From the NCBI GenBank assembly GCA_003222065.1, contig QHUV01000108.1:1-7338 (forward strand): a stretch of 7,338 nucleotides of DNA, given 5' to 3'. The DNA comes from Gemmatimonadota bacterium. Lineage in GTDB: Bacteria > Gemmatimonadota > Gemmatimonadetes > Gemmatimonadales > Gemmatimonadaceae. The position numbers were made by a program, and so were the translations under genes. The notes beneath the pieces are model-generated. The model saw only the letters and a program-made list of their open reading frames with translations, had not been told where the DNA came from and searched no databases. Of the stretch, positions 1-5,645 are shown piece after piece (within the stretch, counting starts at the first letter, position 1; each line of letters opens with the position of its first letter).

Positions 1-1587
1 GATTCCGCGGCGCGCCGCGATCCACGCGTCGAGCGGCAGCTGCGCGCCGTCGAGCTTCTGAGCTCACGTCAGAAGCTGATGGCGGGTCTACCGAACTTCG
101 CAACGTATTTCGGGCGCGATCAGATGATGAGCGCGCTCATGATGCAGTCGGTGTGGACGCCGTCGATGATGGAGCACGTCATCGGCAGCGTGCTGCGAAA
201 GCTCGCGCCCAATGGTGAGGTGAGCCACGAGGAAGCGCTCGGCGGACAGGCGATCCGCGAGGGAGCGGCAGAATACGTCCGACTGATCGATTCCGCGCGT
301 ACGCTCGTCGTGCGCGGCAGCCCTCGTCAGGCAGACACGCTCTTCGCGCGCGCCCGCGCTGTGCTCGGCGATCTCGAGCGCGTGCGGGAGAACTATCACA
401 TGATCGACGACGAGTTCCAGCTGCCCGTGCTCGTCGCCCGATACCTCAGTGATCGCCGATTGGACGCGGAGAAAAAGCGGGCATTTCTGGAAGGTCGAGA
501 GCGCGGCACGACGCGACTCGCGCTGCTCGTCGAGGAGCTCGAGGTTGTCGCGGCGCGCGCCGCTCCGTACGCGGCGCGCCAGGACGCGACGAACCTCGTC
601 GGCTTCGCGCCGCGCGACGCGACGCATTGGGAATCCGAGAGCTGGCGCGACAGCGGCGCAGGCTACGCGAATGGCCGGTTCGCAATGGACATCAATGCCA
701 TCTGGGTGCCGATGGCTCTCGACGGCATCGGCGAGATCATCGACGCGATCCACGCGGTCGGCCTGCCGATGTCCGGCGCCACGCTCGGGCCAACGCTCGC
801 GCGCTACCTCGCCGACCGCTCGGTGCTCCAAGCCGCCGAACGGGCATGGGGTGGTGCCGTCCGACACTTTGTCGTCAGGCTGGGGCCGGCGGACGTCGAC
901 GGGCGCATCAACGCAAAACTCGCCTCGCTGCCCGAAAATGAGCGGCGCTACTGGGGCGGCGTGTTGGCGGCGACGAACGCCGCGCGTGACTCGGTCACCT
1001 TTCTCGCCCTCTCGCTCGACGCATCGGGGGCGCCGATTCCAGTGATGAACACCGACCCGGCGACGGCGCTTTTTCTCATCGATCTCAGCGGCCGGACGTT
1101 CACGCCGATCTCCGTCGAGCCGTTCCGCAACGTCGATCCATTCGTTAGGCAGTACCCGGCGGGGTTGTTCGTCGACGGTTTGGGACCCCTCGTAGCCAAC
1201 GACGCCTATGCGGCGCCCGAGGTCTGGAGGGCGTTCGAGACTGACCGCTATCACTCACCGCGCGTCGTGTGGGGGAGGGAAGTGAACCTCATTACGCTCG
1301 GGCTGGCGCGGCAACTCGCCGCCGCCGTCGATGAGCAGGGGCGCCCGCGCGATCCTGCGCTCGCCCCGTACGTCACGCGCCTCGCCGCCGCGCTCCGCCG
1401 CACCCAACGCGCGGTCGATGCGTCCGGACTCCGGCATTTCGAGCTCTGGAGCTACCGGATCGATGGCGAGCGCCTTCAGCCGACGCGGTACGGGACGAGC
1501 TCGGACGTGCAGCTCTGGAATACGACGTCGTTGGCTGTTCAGTGGGCACTGACCCGGCTGCCGCGCAACGTCCTTGGCGGCCGCTGA
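1..1587 (+). CDS. Six-hairpin glycosidase / glycogen-debranching-like protein, C-terminal part (5' end outside window)
   Basis: The frame is open from base 1 to the TGA at 1585-1587, giving 528 residues. The first in-frame ATG (79) is preceded by 26 open codons that read smoothly into it (SSRQKLMAGLPNFATYFGRD) and has no Shine-Dalgarno sequence, so I treat it as internal and the gene as truncated by the window edge. Near window codons 29-40 is GLPNFATYFGRD, which resembles the 'P.F..YFGRD' segment of amylo-alpha-1,6-glucosidase/MGH1-type (alpha/alpha)6-barrel enzymes. Further segments seen in such proteins are DDEFQLPVLVARYL (about 136-149), SWRDSGAGYANGR followed by DINAIWVPMAL (about 214-239) and a C-terminal SSDVQLWNTTSLAVQW. 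The likely role is hydrolysis or remodelling of an alpha-glucan or other glycan, but the catalytic acid cannot be assigned and the substrate is unknown. Localisation cannot be judged because the N-terminus is missing. It converges on the peptidase gene downstream. The fold call is moderately sure; the activity is inference. Confidence 0.6.
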   Translation, partial: DSAARRDPRVERQLRAVELLSSRQKLMAGLPNFATYFGRDQMMSALMMQSVWTPSMMEHVIGSVLRKLAPNGEVSHEEALGGQAIREGAAEYVRLIDSARTLVVRGSPRQADTLFARARAVLGDLERVRENYHMIDDEFQLPVLVARYLSDRRLDAEKKRAFLEGRERGTTRLALLVEELEVVAARAAPYAARQDATNLVGFAPRDATHWESESWRDSGAGYANGRFAMDINAIWVPMALDGIGEIIDAIHAVGLPMSGATLGPTLARYLADRSVLQAAERAWGGAVRHFVVRLGPADVDGRINAKLASLPENERRYWGGVLAATNAARDSVTFLALSLDASGAPIPVMNTDPATALFLIDLSGRTFTPISVEPFRNVDPFVRQYPAGLFVDGLGPLVANDAYAAPEVWRAFETDRYHSPRVVWGREVNLITLGLARQLAAAVDEQGRPRDPALAPYVTRLAAALRRTQRAVDASGLRHFELWSYRIDGERLQPTRYGTSSDVQLWNTTSLAVQWALTRLPRNVLGGR

Positions 1588-1624
1588 GACCAGATCTCAG
1601 ATCGGCACGCAAGGCGCCGCGTTG

Positions 1625-1807
1625 GCATCGCTCCCGGGAAAGCGAGCCCAGTTTCGAGAAGGCAGCCGCGAGATGAGAGCTTTGAGACTGAAGGGTCAGG
1701 AATATGAGATGGACTCTCCCTCTCAGTCATTCCTCACCTTTTCGACTCAAAGCTCGCTGCTCGTTTCTGTCTTCTCGAAACAGGGCTCGCTTTCCCGGGC
1801 GCGATGC
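1625..1807. repeat. Long imperfect inverted repeat (about 79-nt arms) between convergent genes
   Basis: The left arm 1625-1703 pairs without gaps with 1729-1807 around a centre at 1716; I count about 65 of 79 positions complementary. The outer 37 bases (1625-1661 with 1771-1807) match at 35 of 37, starting GCATCGC and including CCCGGGAAAGCGAGCCC. Inner perfect blocks are GAGCTTTGAG (1677-1686 with 1746-1755) and AGGAAT (1698-1703 with 1729-1734). The loop is about 25 nt. It fills most of the gap between the glycosidase-like stop codon (1587) and the peptidase stop codon (1823), so transcripts from either side would fold into the same long hairpin. It could be a bidirectional terminator, a dispersed palindromic element or a small MITE. 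No T-tract follows the stem, so it is not a textbook intrinsic terminator. Confidence 0.85.
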
Positions 1808-1822
1808 TTGGGCCGGGAGGAG

Positions 1823-3055
1823 CTATCGGCCATACTTTTTCATAGCTGCCGTGAGCCGATCAACGGGCAACGCGTACACTCGAGCGTAGTTCGCCCCCGT
1901 CATCGTCTCCGCTTGCAGCATCGCGTTCAGCATCGCCTCTTCAGTTGCCTGGGCGGTGGCGTAGAAGAGCGGATTGATGCGGCCGTTCGGGATCATCGTT
2001 AGGTGCGCGACCCCCGTGTCGGAAGCGGCGTGGGCGTTGGCGGTCGAGAACGCGACGAAGATGTCGCCCGAGCTGTTCTCTCCCTTGCCGCCCATGCGGC
2101 CGATGCCTAACGAGACGCGCGTCGCGACGCGCTTGAGCTGGTGGGGCAGCAGCGGCGCGTCGGTGGCGACGACGACGATGATCGAGCCCTGTCCGTCGTC
2201 TTCGTTGCCCTGGCTCGTGCGCGTCGCCGGTGCGGCGTCGCATCGTGGGCCGGCGGCACGGATCGACGCGTCGGTCGTCGCAAGGCATGGTAGGAGATCG
2301 GGGATCTCCTGTCCCACCGGCACGCCGGCCACGCGAAGCTCGCGTCGCGCGCAGCAATTGCACTGGACGAGGACACCAACGGTGTAGCCGCCGTCGCGCG
2401 CGTCGAGCTTGCGGGATGCCGTGCCGATGCCGCCCTTGAATCCATGACACACCATGCCCGTCCCGCCACCGACGTTCCCCTCGACCGGCACGACGGCTGC
2501 CTTTGCGCCTTCCAGCGCCGACAACACATGCTCGGGCTTGACGTGAAATCCGTTGATGTCGTTCAGCCGACCGTCGTACGTCTCGGCGACGACCGGCAAT
2601 CCCCACGGCTGAAGGCCAGGCCGCTTCACCTGCCATTGCAGAATCGCGTCGCGCACGACACCAACGGAATGCGTATTGGTGATCGCGATCGGACCCTCGA
2701 GAAAGCCCGATTCCTGCAGCCAAGTCGTTCCCGTCATCTCGCCGTTGCCGTTGAGCGTGAACCACGCGCCCATGACGGAATCGGGGTTGTCCTTGCCGCG
2801 CGGGTGAATGACGGTGACGCCGGTCCGCACCGGTCCCTGGCCGACGACGAGCGCTCCGCTACCGGAAATGAGCGTCGTCTGTCCGACCTCGACGCCGGGG
2901 ACATCGGTGATGGCGTCGAGCGCGCCTGGTGTACCGCCGATCTGCGTGGCGATGCCGAGGTCGCGCGCGCGTGGCCTGGTGGGAGTTGTTTGTGCGAGCG
3001 TCTCCGTTGCGAGTGAGAAGGCAACGAGAGCGAGGGAGATCGAGAAGACGCGCAT
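1823..3055 (-). CDS. Exported P1-family (S58, DmpA-like) aminopeptidase / D-esterase
   Basis: The gene encodes 410 residues, close to full length for secreted members of the DmpA/L-aminopeptidase-D-esterase family (MEROPS S58). Residues 1-22 look like a Sec signal peptide (MRVFSISLALVAFSLATE, then TLAQ), so the product probably acts in the periplasm. Family landmarks are ITDVPGVEVGQTTL (49-62), GNVGGGTGM (193-201) with FKGGIGTASRK (206-216), VGVLVQCN with Asn233, the self-processing junction GQG/SIIVVVATDAPLLPHQ with Gly290-Ser291, and GKGENSSGDIFVAFSTAN (323-340). In this family the precursor cleaves itself at Gly-Ser and the new N-terminal Ser becomes the nucleophile, releasing N-terminal residues from peptides or amides. 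The start is supported by GGAG (complement of 3063-3066) seven bases before the ATG. It is a single-gene unit, divergent from the DinB gene and convergent with the glycosidase-like gene. The natural substrate is not visible. Family assignment is strong. Confidence 0.93.
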   Translation of the reverse strand: MRVFSISLALVAFSLATETLAQTTPTRPRARDLGIATQIGGTPGALDAITDVPGVEVGQTTLISGSGALVVGQGPVRTGVTVIHPRGKDNPDSVMGAWFTLNGNGEMTGTTWLQESGFLEGPIAITNTHSVGVVRDAILQWQVKRPGLQPWGLPVVAETYDGRLNDINGFHVKPEHVLSALEGAKAAVVPVEGNVGGGTGMVCHGFKGGIGTASRKLDARDGGYTVGVLVQCNCCARRELRVAGVPVGQEIPDLLPCLATTDASIRAAGPRCDAAPATRTSQGNEDDGQGSIIVVVATDAPLLPHQLKRVATRVSLGIGRMGGKGENSSGDIFVAFSTANAHAASDTGVAHLTMIPNGRINPLFYATAQATEEAMLNAMLQAETMTGANYARVYALPVDRLTAAMKKYGR

Positions 3056-3158
3056 GGCAGGGCTCCGGGCAGGGTTGACCGCGGCGCGGTGAACCTAGCG
3101 CGCAAACGACGCGGCGGCGAGCTTCGGTGCAGTGGCGAGTGCACAGCGAGGATCTACA
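3056..3158. other. Divergent intergenic region between peptidase and DinB genes
   Basis: These 103 bases separate the peptidase start (3055, minus strand) from the DinB start (3159, plus strand), so they must hold both promoters unless the genes are transcribed from further away. I can see a TTGACC (3075-3080) on the plus strand but no convincing -10 partner at normal spacing, so no promoter is called. Confidence 0.5.
3148..3152 (+). promoter_or_regulatory. Shine-Dalgarno site GAGGA that fixes the DinB start
   Basis: GAGGA lies six bases before the ATG at 3159. The alternative in-frame GTG at 3132 has only GC-rich sequence without a ribosome-binding site before it, and would add nine residues (MASAQRGST) that do not look like part of the fold. 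Confidence 0.7.
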
Positions 3159-3689
3159 ATGCTGCAACCCGACTCATACATCATCGGACCAATCCCAGGC
3201 TTCAGTCCGGGCGTCGGCCGCCTCGCGGCCATGATGACCTATGCGCGTTGGACGACGATGCGCGCGGTCGAAGGTCTCACCATGTCGCAGCTCGACCATC
3301 TTCACGACGAGTCGAGCAATTCCATTGGCGCGCTCCTCGCCCACATCGCGAGTGTAGAAGTTGGATATCAGCGCGCGACCTTCGATGGCCGAAGCATGAC
3401 ATCAGCCACACGCGACGCCGAGTGGATGGTCGCCGCACAACTGGGCGATCGCGCGCGGCGAGAGATTCGGGGAAAGCCGCTCGAGCACTACCTCGACGGG
3501 CTCGAAGAGGTGCGTTCGTTCACGCTCAGCGAACTGGCGCACCGCGACGACGAGTGGCTGGATCAGACGACGGCCTTCGGCAATGGCCGCAAGGCCAACA
3601 ACTACTTCAAGTGGTTCCACGTGTTCGAGGACGAGCTGAATCATCGCGGCCAGATCCGATGGCTGCGACACCGACTGCCTGGGTCCTAG
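3159..3689 (+). CDS. DinB-superfamily protein
   Basis: The product has 176 residues, typical of DinB/YfiT-like four-helix-bundle proteins. The first helix region carries GVGRLAAMMTYARWTTMRAVEGL (split here as 18-28 and 29-40), followed by SIGALLAHIASVEVGYQ (55-71) with His62, and the C-terminal FHVFEDELNHRGQIRWLRHR (153-172) with His162. Family members bind a divalent metal through three residues, usually His-His-His. Here His62 and His162 are present, while the position four residues before His162 is Asp158 (FEDEL) rather than His; Asp at this place is, as I recall, common in one DinB subgroup. DinB-like proteins include DNA-damage-induced proteins and metal-dependent thiol (bacillithiol or mycothiol) transferases; which role applies here cannot be read from the sequence. 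No signal peptide is seen, so it is probably cytoplasmic. The start at 3159 is chosen from the GAGGA site. The gene ends 26 bases from the convergent aminotransferase stop codon. Confidence 0.88.
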   Translation: MLQPDSYIIGPIPGFSPGVGRLAAMMTYARWTTMRAVEGLTMSQLDHLHDESSNSIGALLAHIASVEVGYQRATFDGRSMTSATRDAEWMVAAQLGDRARREIRGKPLEHYLDGLEEVRSFTLSELAHRDDEWLDQTTAFGNGRKANNYFKWFHVFEDELNHRGQIRWLRHRLPGS

Positions 3690-3715
3690 TCCGTCGTCGT
3701 GCGCCGGGTCGTTCT

Positions 3716-5071
3716 TCAGTCCACGCGCTCGAGCACCGACTTGATTGACCCAACGATCTCGTCGATCTGCTCCTTCTCGACGTTGAGTGGCGGCGAGAGC
3801 GCGATGATGTCGCCCGTCGTTCTGATGAGCACATTCTCATCACTGAAGCAGCGCGTGAACGCCTCGAAGGCCCGCGCGCCAGGCTTTGCCGGCCGCGACT
3901 CGAGCTCGATCCCGGCGACGATCCCCAGACTCCGAACGTCGACGACGTGCGGAGCGCCGCGAAGCGAGTGCACCGCATCCTCGAAATAGGGAGCGAGGGA
4001 CGCCGCGCGCTCGAACAGCCCCTCCTCGCGATAGAGGCCCAACGTCGCCAGCGCCGCCGCGCAGGCGAGGGGATGACCCGAGTACGTGTATCCGTGAAAG
4101 AACTCGATCCCCTGCTCGGTGGCATTCACCACTGTCTCGTAGATGCCGCGCCTAACGAACACCGCTCCCATCGGCACCGACGCATTCGTGATCCCCTTCG
4201 CCACCGTCATCAAGTCCGGCTGGACACCGAAGTAGTCGGCGGCGAACGGCGCGCCGAGCCGCCCGAAGCCGGTGATGACTTCATCGAAAATGAGCAGGAT
4301 TCCGTGCCTCGTGCAGATCTCCCGAAGCCGCTCGAGGTATCCCTTCGGTGGAATCAGAACGCCGGTCGACCCGGCGACGGGCTCGATGATTACCGCCGCG
4401 ATCGTCGACGCGCCGTACCGTTGGACGAGCACCTCGAGCTCATTGGCCAGCTCGCGGCCGTGTTCCGGCTGTCCGCGCGCGAACGTGTTCCGCGCGTCGT
4501 GTGTGTGCGGCAGATGGTCGACGTTATGCAGGAGTTGCGCCGCGAACTGTTTCTTGTTGGTGTCGATCCCGCCAACCGAGATGCCGCCGAATCCCACACC
4601 GTGATAACCGCGGAGGCGGCCGATGAGCCTCGTCCGCGACGGCTCGCCCTTCGCCTGCCAGTAGGCGAGCGCAATCTTGAGTGCGCTGTCGACCGCCTCC
4701 GAGCCGGAGTTGGCGAAGAACACGTGATCGAGATCGCCAGGCAGGAGCTCGGCGAGACGAGACGCGAGCTCGAACTCGAGTGGGTGGCCCATCTGAAAGC
4801 CGGGCGCGTAGTCCAACCGCGCCGCCTGCTCGGCGATCGCATGCGCGATCGGCTCGCGGCAATGGCCGGCGTTCACGCACCAGAGCCCGGCCGTGCCGTC
4901 CAGGATGCGCCGGCCGTCAGCGGCGGTGTAGTACATGCCCTTGGCTTCGACGAGGAGCCGCGGCGCGCGCTTGAAGGCGCGGTTCGCCGTAAAGGGCATC
5001 CACAACTCCTCGAGTGACAGACTGGCAACGTCGATGTCGGCGGCCGAGACGGGAGCGGTAGTGTGAGTCAT
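3716..5071 (-). CDS. Omega-amino acid:pyruvate (beta-alanine:pyruvate type) aminotransferase, class III, PLP-dependent
   Basis: The 451 residues cover the full length of a fold-type I, class III transaminase. Segments very like the beta-alanine:pyruvate transaminases of proteobacteria (EC 2.6.1.18, bauA type) run throughout: LWMPFTANRAFK (23-34), DGTAGLWCVNAGH (58-70), GFQMGHP (91-97), FFANSGSEAV (118-127, PLP phosphate loop), GYHGVGFGGISVGG (155-168), EPVAGSTGVL (230-239), IFDEVITGFGR (261-271, Asp263 to the pyridine nitrogen), TVAKGITNASVPMGAV (289-304, Lys292 as the PLP lysine), HGYTYSGHPLACAAALATL (326-344) and LIRTTGDIIALSPPL (415-429). Arg417 lies where the carboxylate-binding arginine of omega-transaminases is found. 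The enzyme would move the amino group from beta-alanine or a related omega-amino acid or amine to pyruvate, giving malonate semialdehyde and alanine; the true donor is not certain. No dehydrogenase or transporter partner lies in the window. The region before the ATG has no clear Shine-Dalgarno sequence. It is likely cytoplasmic. Confidence 0.95.
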   Translation of the reverse strand: MTHTTAPVSAADIDVASLSLEELWMPFTANRAFKRAPRLLVEAKGMYYTAADGRRILDGTAGLWCVNAGHCREPIAHAIAEQAARLDYAPGFQMGHPLEFELASRLAELLPGDLDHVFFANSGSEAVDSALKIALAYWQAKGEPSRTRLIGRLRGYHGVGFGGISVGGIDTNKKQFAAQLLHNVDHLPHTHDARNTFARGQPEHGRELANELEVLVQRYGASTIAAVIIEPVAGSTGVLIPPKGYLERLREICTRHGILLIFDEVITGFGRLGAPFAADYFGVQPDLMTVAKGITNASVPMGAVFVRRGIYETVVNATEQGIEFFHGYTYSGHPLACAAALATLGLYREEGLFERAASLAPYFEDAVHSLRGAPHVVDVRSLGIVAGIELESRPAKPGARAFEAFTRCFSDENVLIRTTGDIIALSPPLNVEKEQIDEIVGSIKSVLERVD

Positions 5072-5132
5072 TGGAGCAAGGGGTTCAGGACTTGGGATCT
5101 GGAGTAATGTGTCGACGGAACGCTCCGGTCGC

Positions 5133-5138
5133 TATAGT
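5133..5138 (+). promoter_or_regulatory. Possible -10 box TATAGT for the small basic protein gene
   Basis: TATAGT matches the sigma-70 -10 consensus at five of six bases and stands 28 bases before the start codon at 5167, within the divergent region 5072-5166 upstream of the aminotransferase. No good -35 hexamer is found 16-18 bases upstream, so this is a tentative call. If it is real, the leader would be only about 20-25 nt. Confidence 0.3.
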
Positions 5139-5151
5139 GAGAGGCGGACCT

Positions 5152-5160
5152 GGGGAGGAG
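5152..5160 (+). promoter_or_regulatory. Strong Shine-Dalgarno GGGGAGGAG that fixes the small-protein start
   Basis: This purine run ends six bases before the ATG at 5167. It is the best ribosome-binding site in the window and decides against the upstream in-frame ATG at 5071, which would overlap the aminotransferase start codon on the other strand. Confidence 0.8.
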
Positions 5161-5166
5161 ACGCCG

Positions 5167-5406
5167 ATGGCCGACACAAAGCGGGATAAACCTAACGAGA
5201 GCGACGACGCACCGAGGGCGACGACCGCCGAGGTCGCGGCCGTCGTCCAGAATGTCCAGCGCAAGCGGCGCGGCCAGATCCGCTGGTCGGTCGGCGAGCA
5301 CACGGCCGAGCTGGCCCTCCGCGCCCTCGATGAGCCGCAGCGCGCAGCGAAAAGGCCCTCGTCGTCGAAGTCCCGGCGCCGCAAACGGCACAAGCGTCTA
5401 CTGTAG
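5167..5406 (+). CDS. Small hypothetical protein with acidic/polar N-terminus and basic C-terminal tail (79 aa)
   Basis: I do not recognise this protein. It begins MADTKRDKPNESDDAPR, a polar and probably disordered stretch. The middle (about 20-58) reads TTAEVAAVVQNVQRKRRGQ followed by IRWSVGEHTAELALRALDE and could form two amphipathic helices. The tail, from about residue 59 to 79, is very basic (KRPSSSKSRRRKRHKRLL). The tail suggests binding to nucleic acid or another polyanion, but that is inference. There is no signal peptide and no membrane segment. A strong Shine-Dalgarno site supports it as a translated gene. It is divergent from the aminotransferase and precedes the ankyrin gene by 239 bases, too far to assume co-translation. 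The reading frame is short, and in GC-rich DNA short open frames arise easily, so reality of the gene rests mainly on the ribosome-binding site and the possible -10 box. Confidence 0.65.
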   Translation: MADTKRDKPNESDDAPRATTAEVAAVVQNVQRKRRGQIRWSVGEHTAELALRALDEPQRAAKRPSSSKSRRRKRHKRLL

Positions 5407-5645
5407 GCACGTTTCGGCAACAGGAGCAAATCCGAGTCCGCGCCGTGCTGTTCCAGCCCCGGCGGAACACTCCAATCTTGGTTGACGGCTGCACGCGCAC
5501 GCGCCAATTTCAACAAACCGGCGCCTGGGTCGCCACCCGTCCGCGGAAAGGGACCGAGTCCCACCTAACGAGTCGATGTAAAAAATCGAGTCACGCTTCT
5601 TTCGGCCCGTGCCGCGGACATCGGGCTCTCCAGAAAGGAGCGCAC
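5407..5645 (+). other. Non-coding gap before the ankyrin gene
   Basis: The 239 bases between the small-protein stop and the ankyrin start hold no gene I can support. The ankyrin frame stays open back to an ATG at 5445, but the extra 67 residues are Arg/Thr/Gln-rich with no resemblance to the family. A TTGACG (5482-5487) could be a -35 hexamer, but the sequence 17 bases on (CAATTT) is a poor -10. One copy of the CCTAACG heptamer lies at 5564-5570. An AT-rich GTAAAAAATC follows at about 5577-5586. Confidence 0.5.
5635..5640 (+). promoter_or_regulatory. Shine-Dalgarno AAGGAG that fixes the ankyrin-protein start
   Basis: AAGGAG (within AGAAAGGAG) ends five bases before the ATG at 5646. This choice makes the protein begin MPTRSLPPRPDLAQLKRQA, exactly where the recognisable N-terminal domain begins. 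Confidence 0.8.

Noticed and set aside
88..1254. Long open frame on the minus strand (388 codons) opposite the glycosidase-like gene
   Set aside because: Its translation is Arg/Glu/His/Val-rich with no recognisable motif, and it mirrors the codon pattern of the real gene. Long antisense frames are common in GC-rich DNA.
1941..2765. Open frame of 274 codons in another minus-strand frame inside the peptidase gene
   Set aside because: The product is composed mostly of Arg, Ala and Gly and the same bases encode the clear P1-peptidase motifs in the true frame.
3089..3748. Open frame overlapping the DinB gene in another frame
   Set aside because: The translation is Arg-rich with no family resemblance, while the overlapping DinB frame has a clear family match and a ribosome-binding site.
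3947..5017. Long open frame on the plus strand (356 codons) opposite the aminotransferase
   Set aside because: It lies wholly inside the unambiguous aminotransferase gene and its product is Arg-rich and low in complexity. It is a shadow frame.
5071..5166. Upstream extension of the small basic protein to an ATG at 5071
   Set aside because: It would start on the start codon of the divergent aminotransferase, lacks a ribosome-binding site, and would put the strong GGGGAGGAG site inside the gene.
5450..5468. Small hairpin GTTCC...GGAAC after the small-protein gene as a terminator
   Set aside because: The stem is only five base pairs with a GC-rich loop and no T-run follows, so it is not convincing.
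5445..5645. Upstream extension of the ankyrin protein to an ATG at 5445
   Set aside because: The 67 added residues match nothing in the family, have no Shine-Dalgarno site, and a good one (AAGGAG) stands just before the ATG at 5646.
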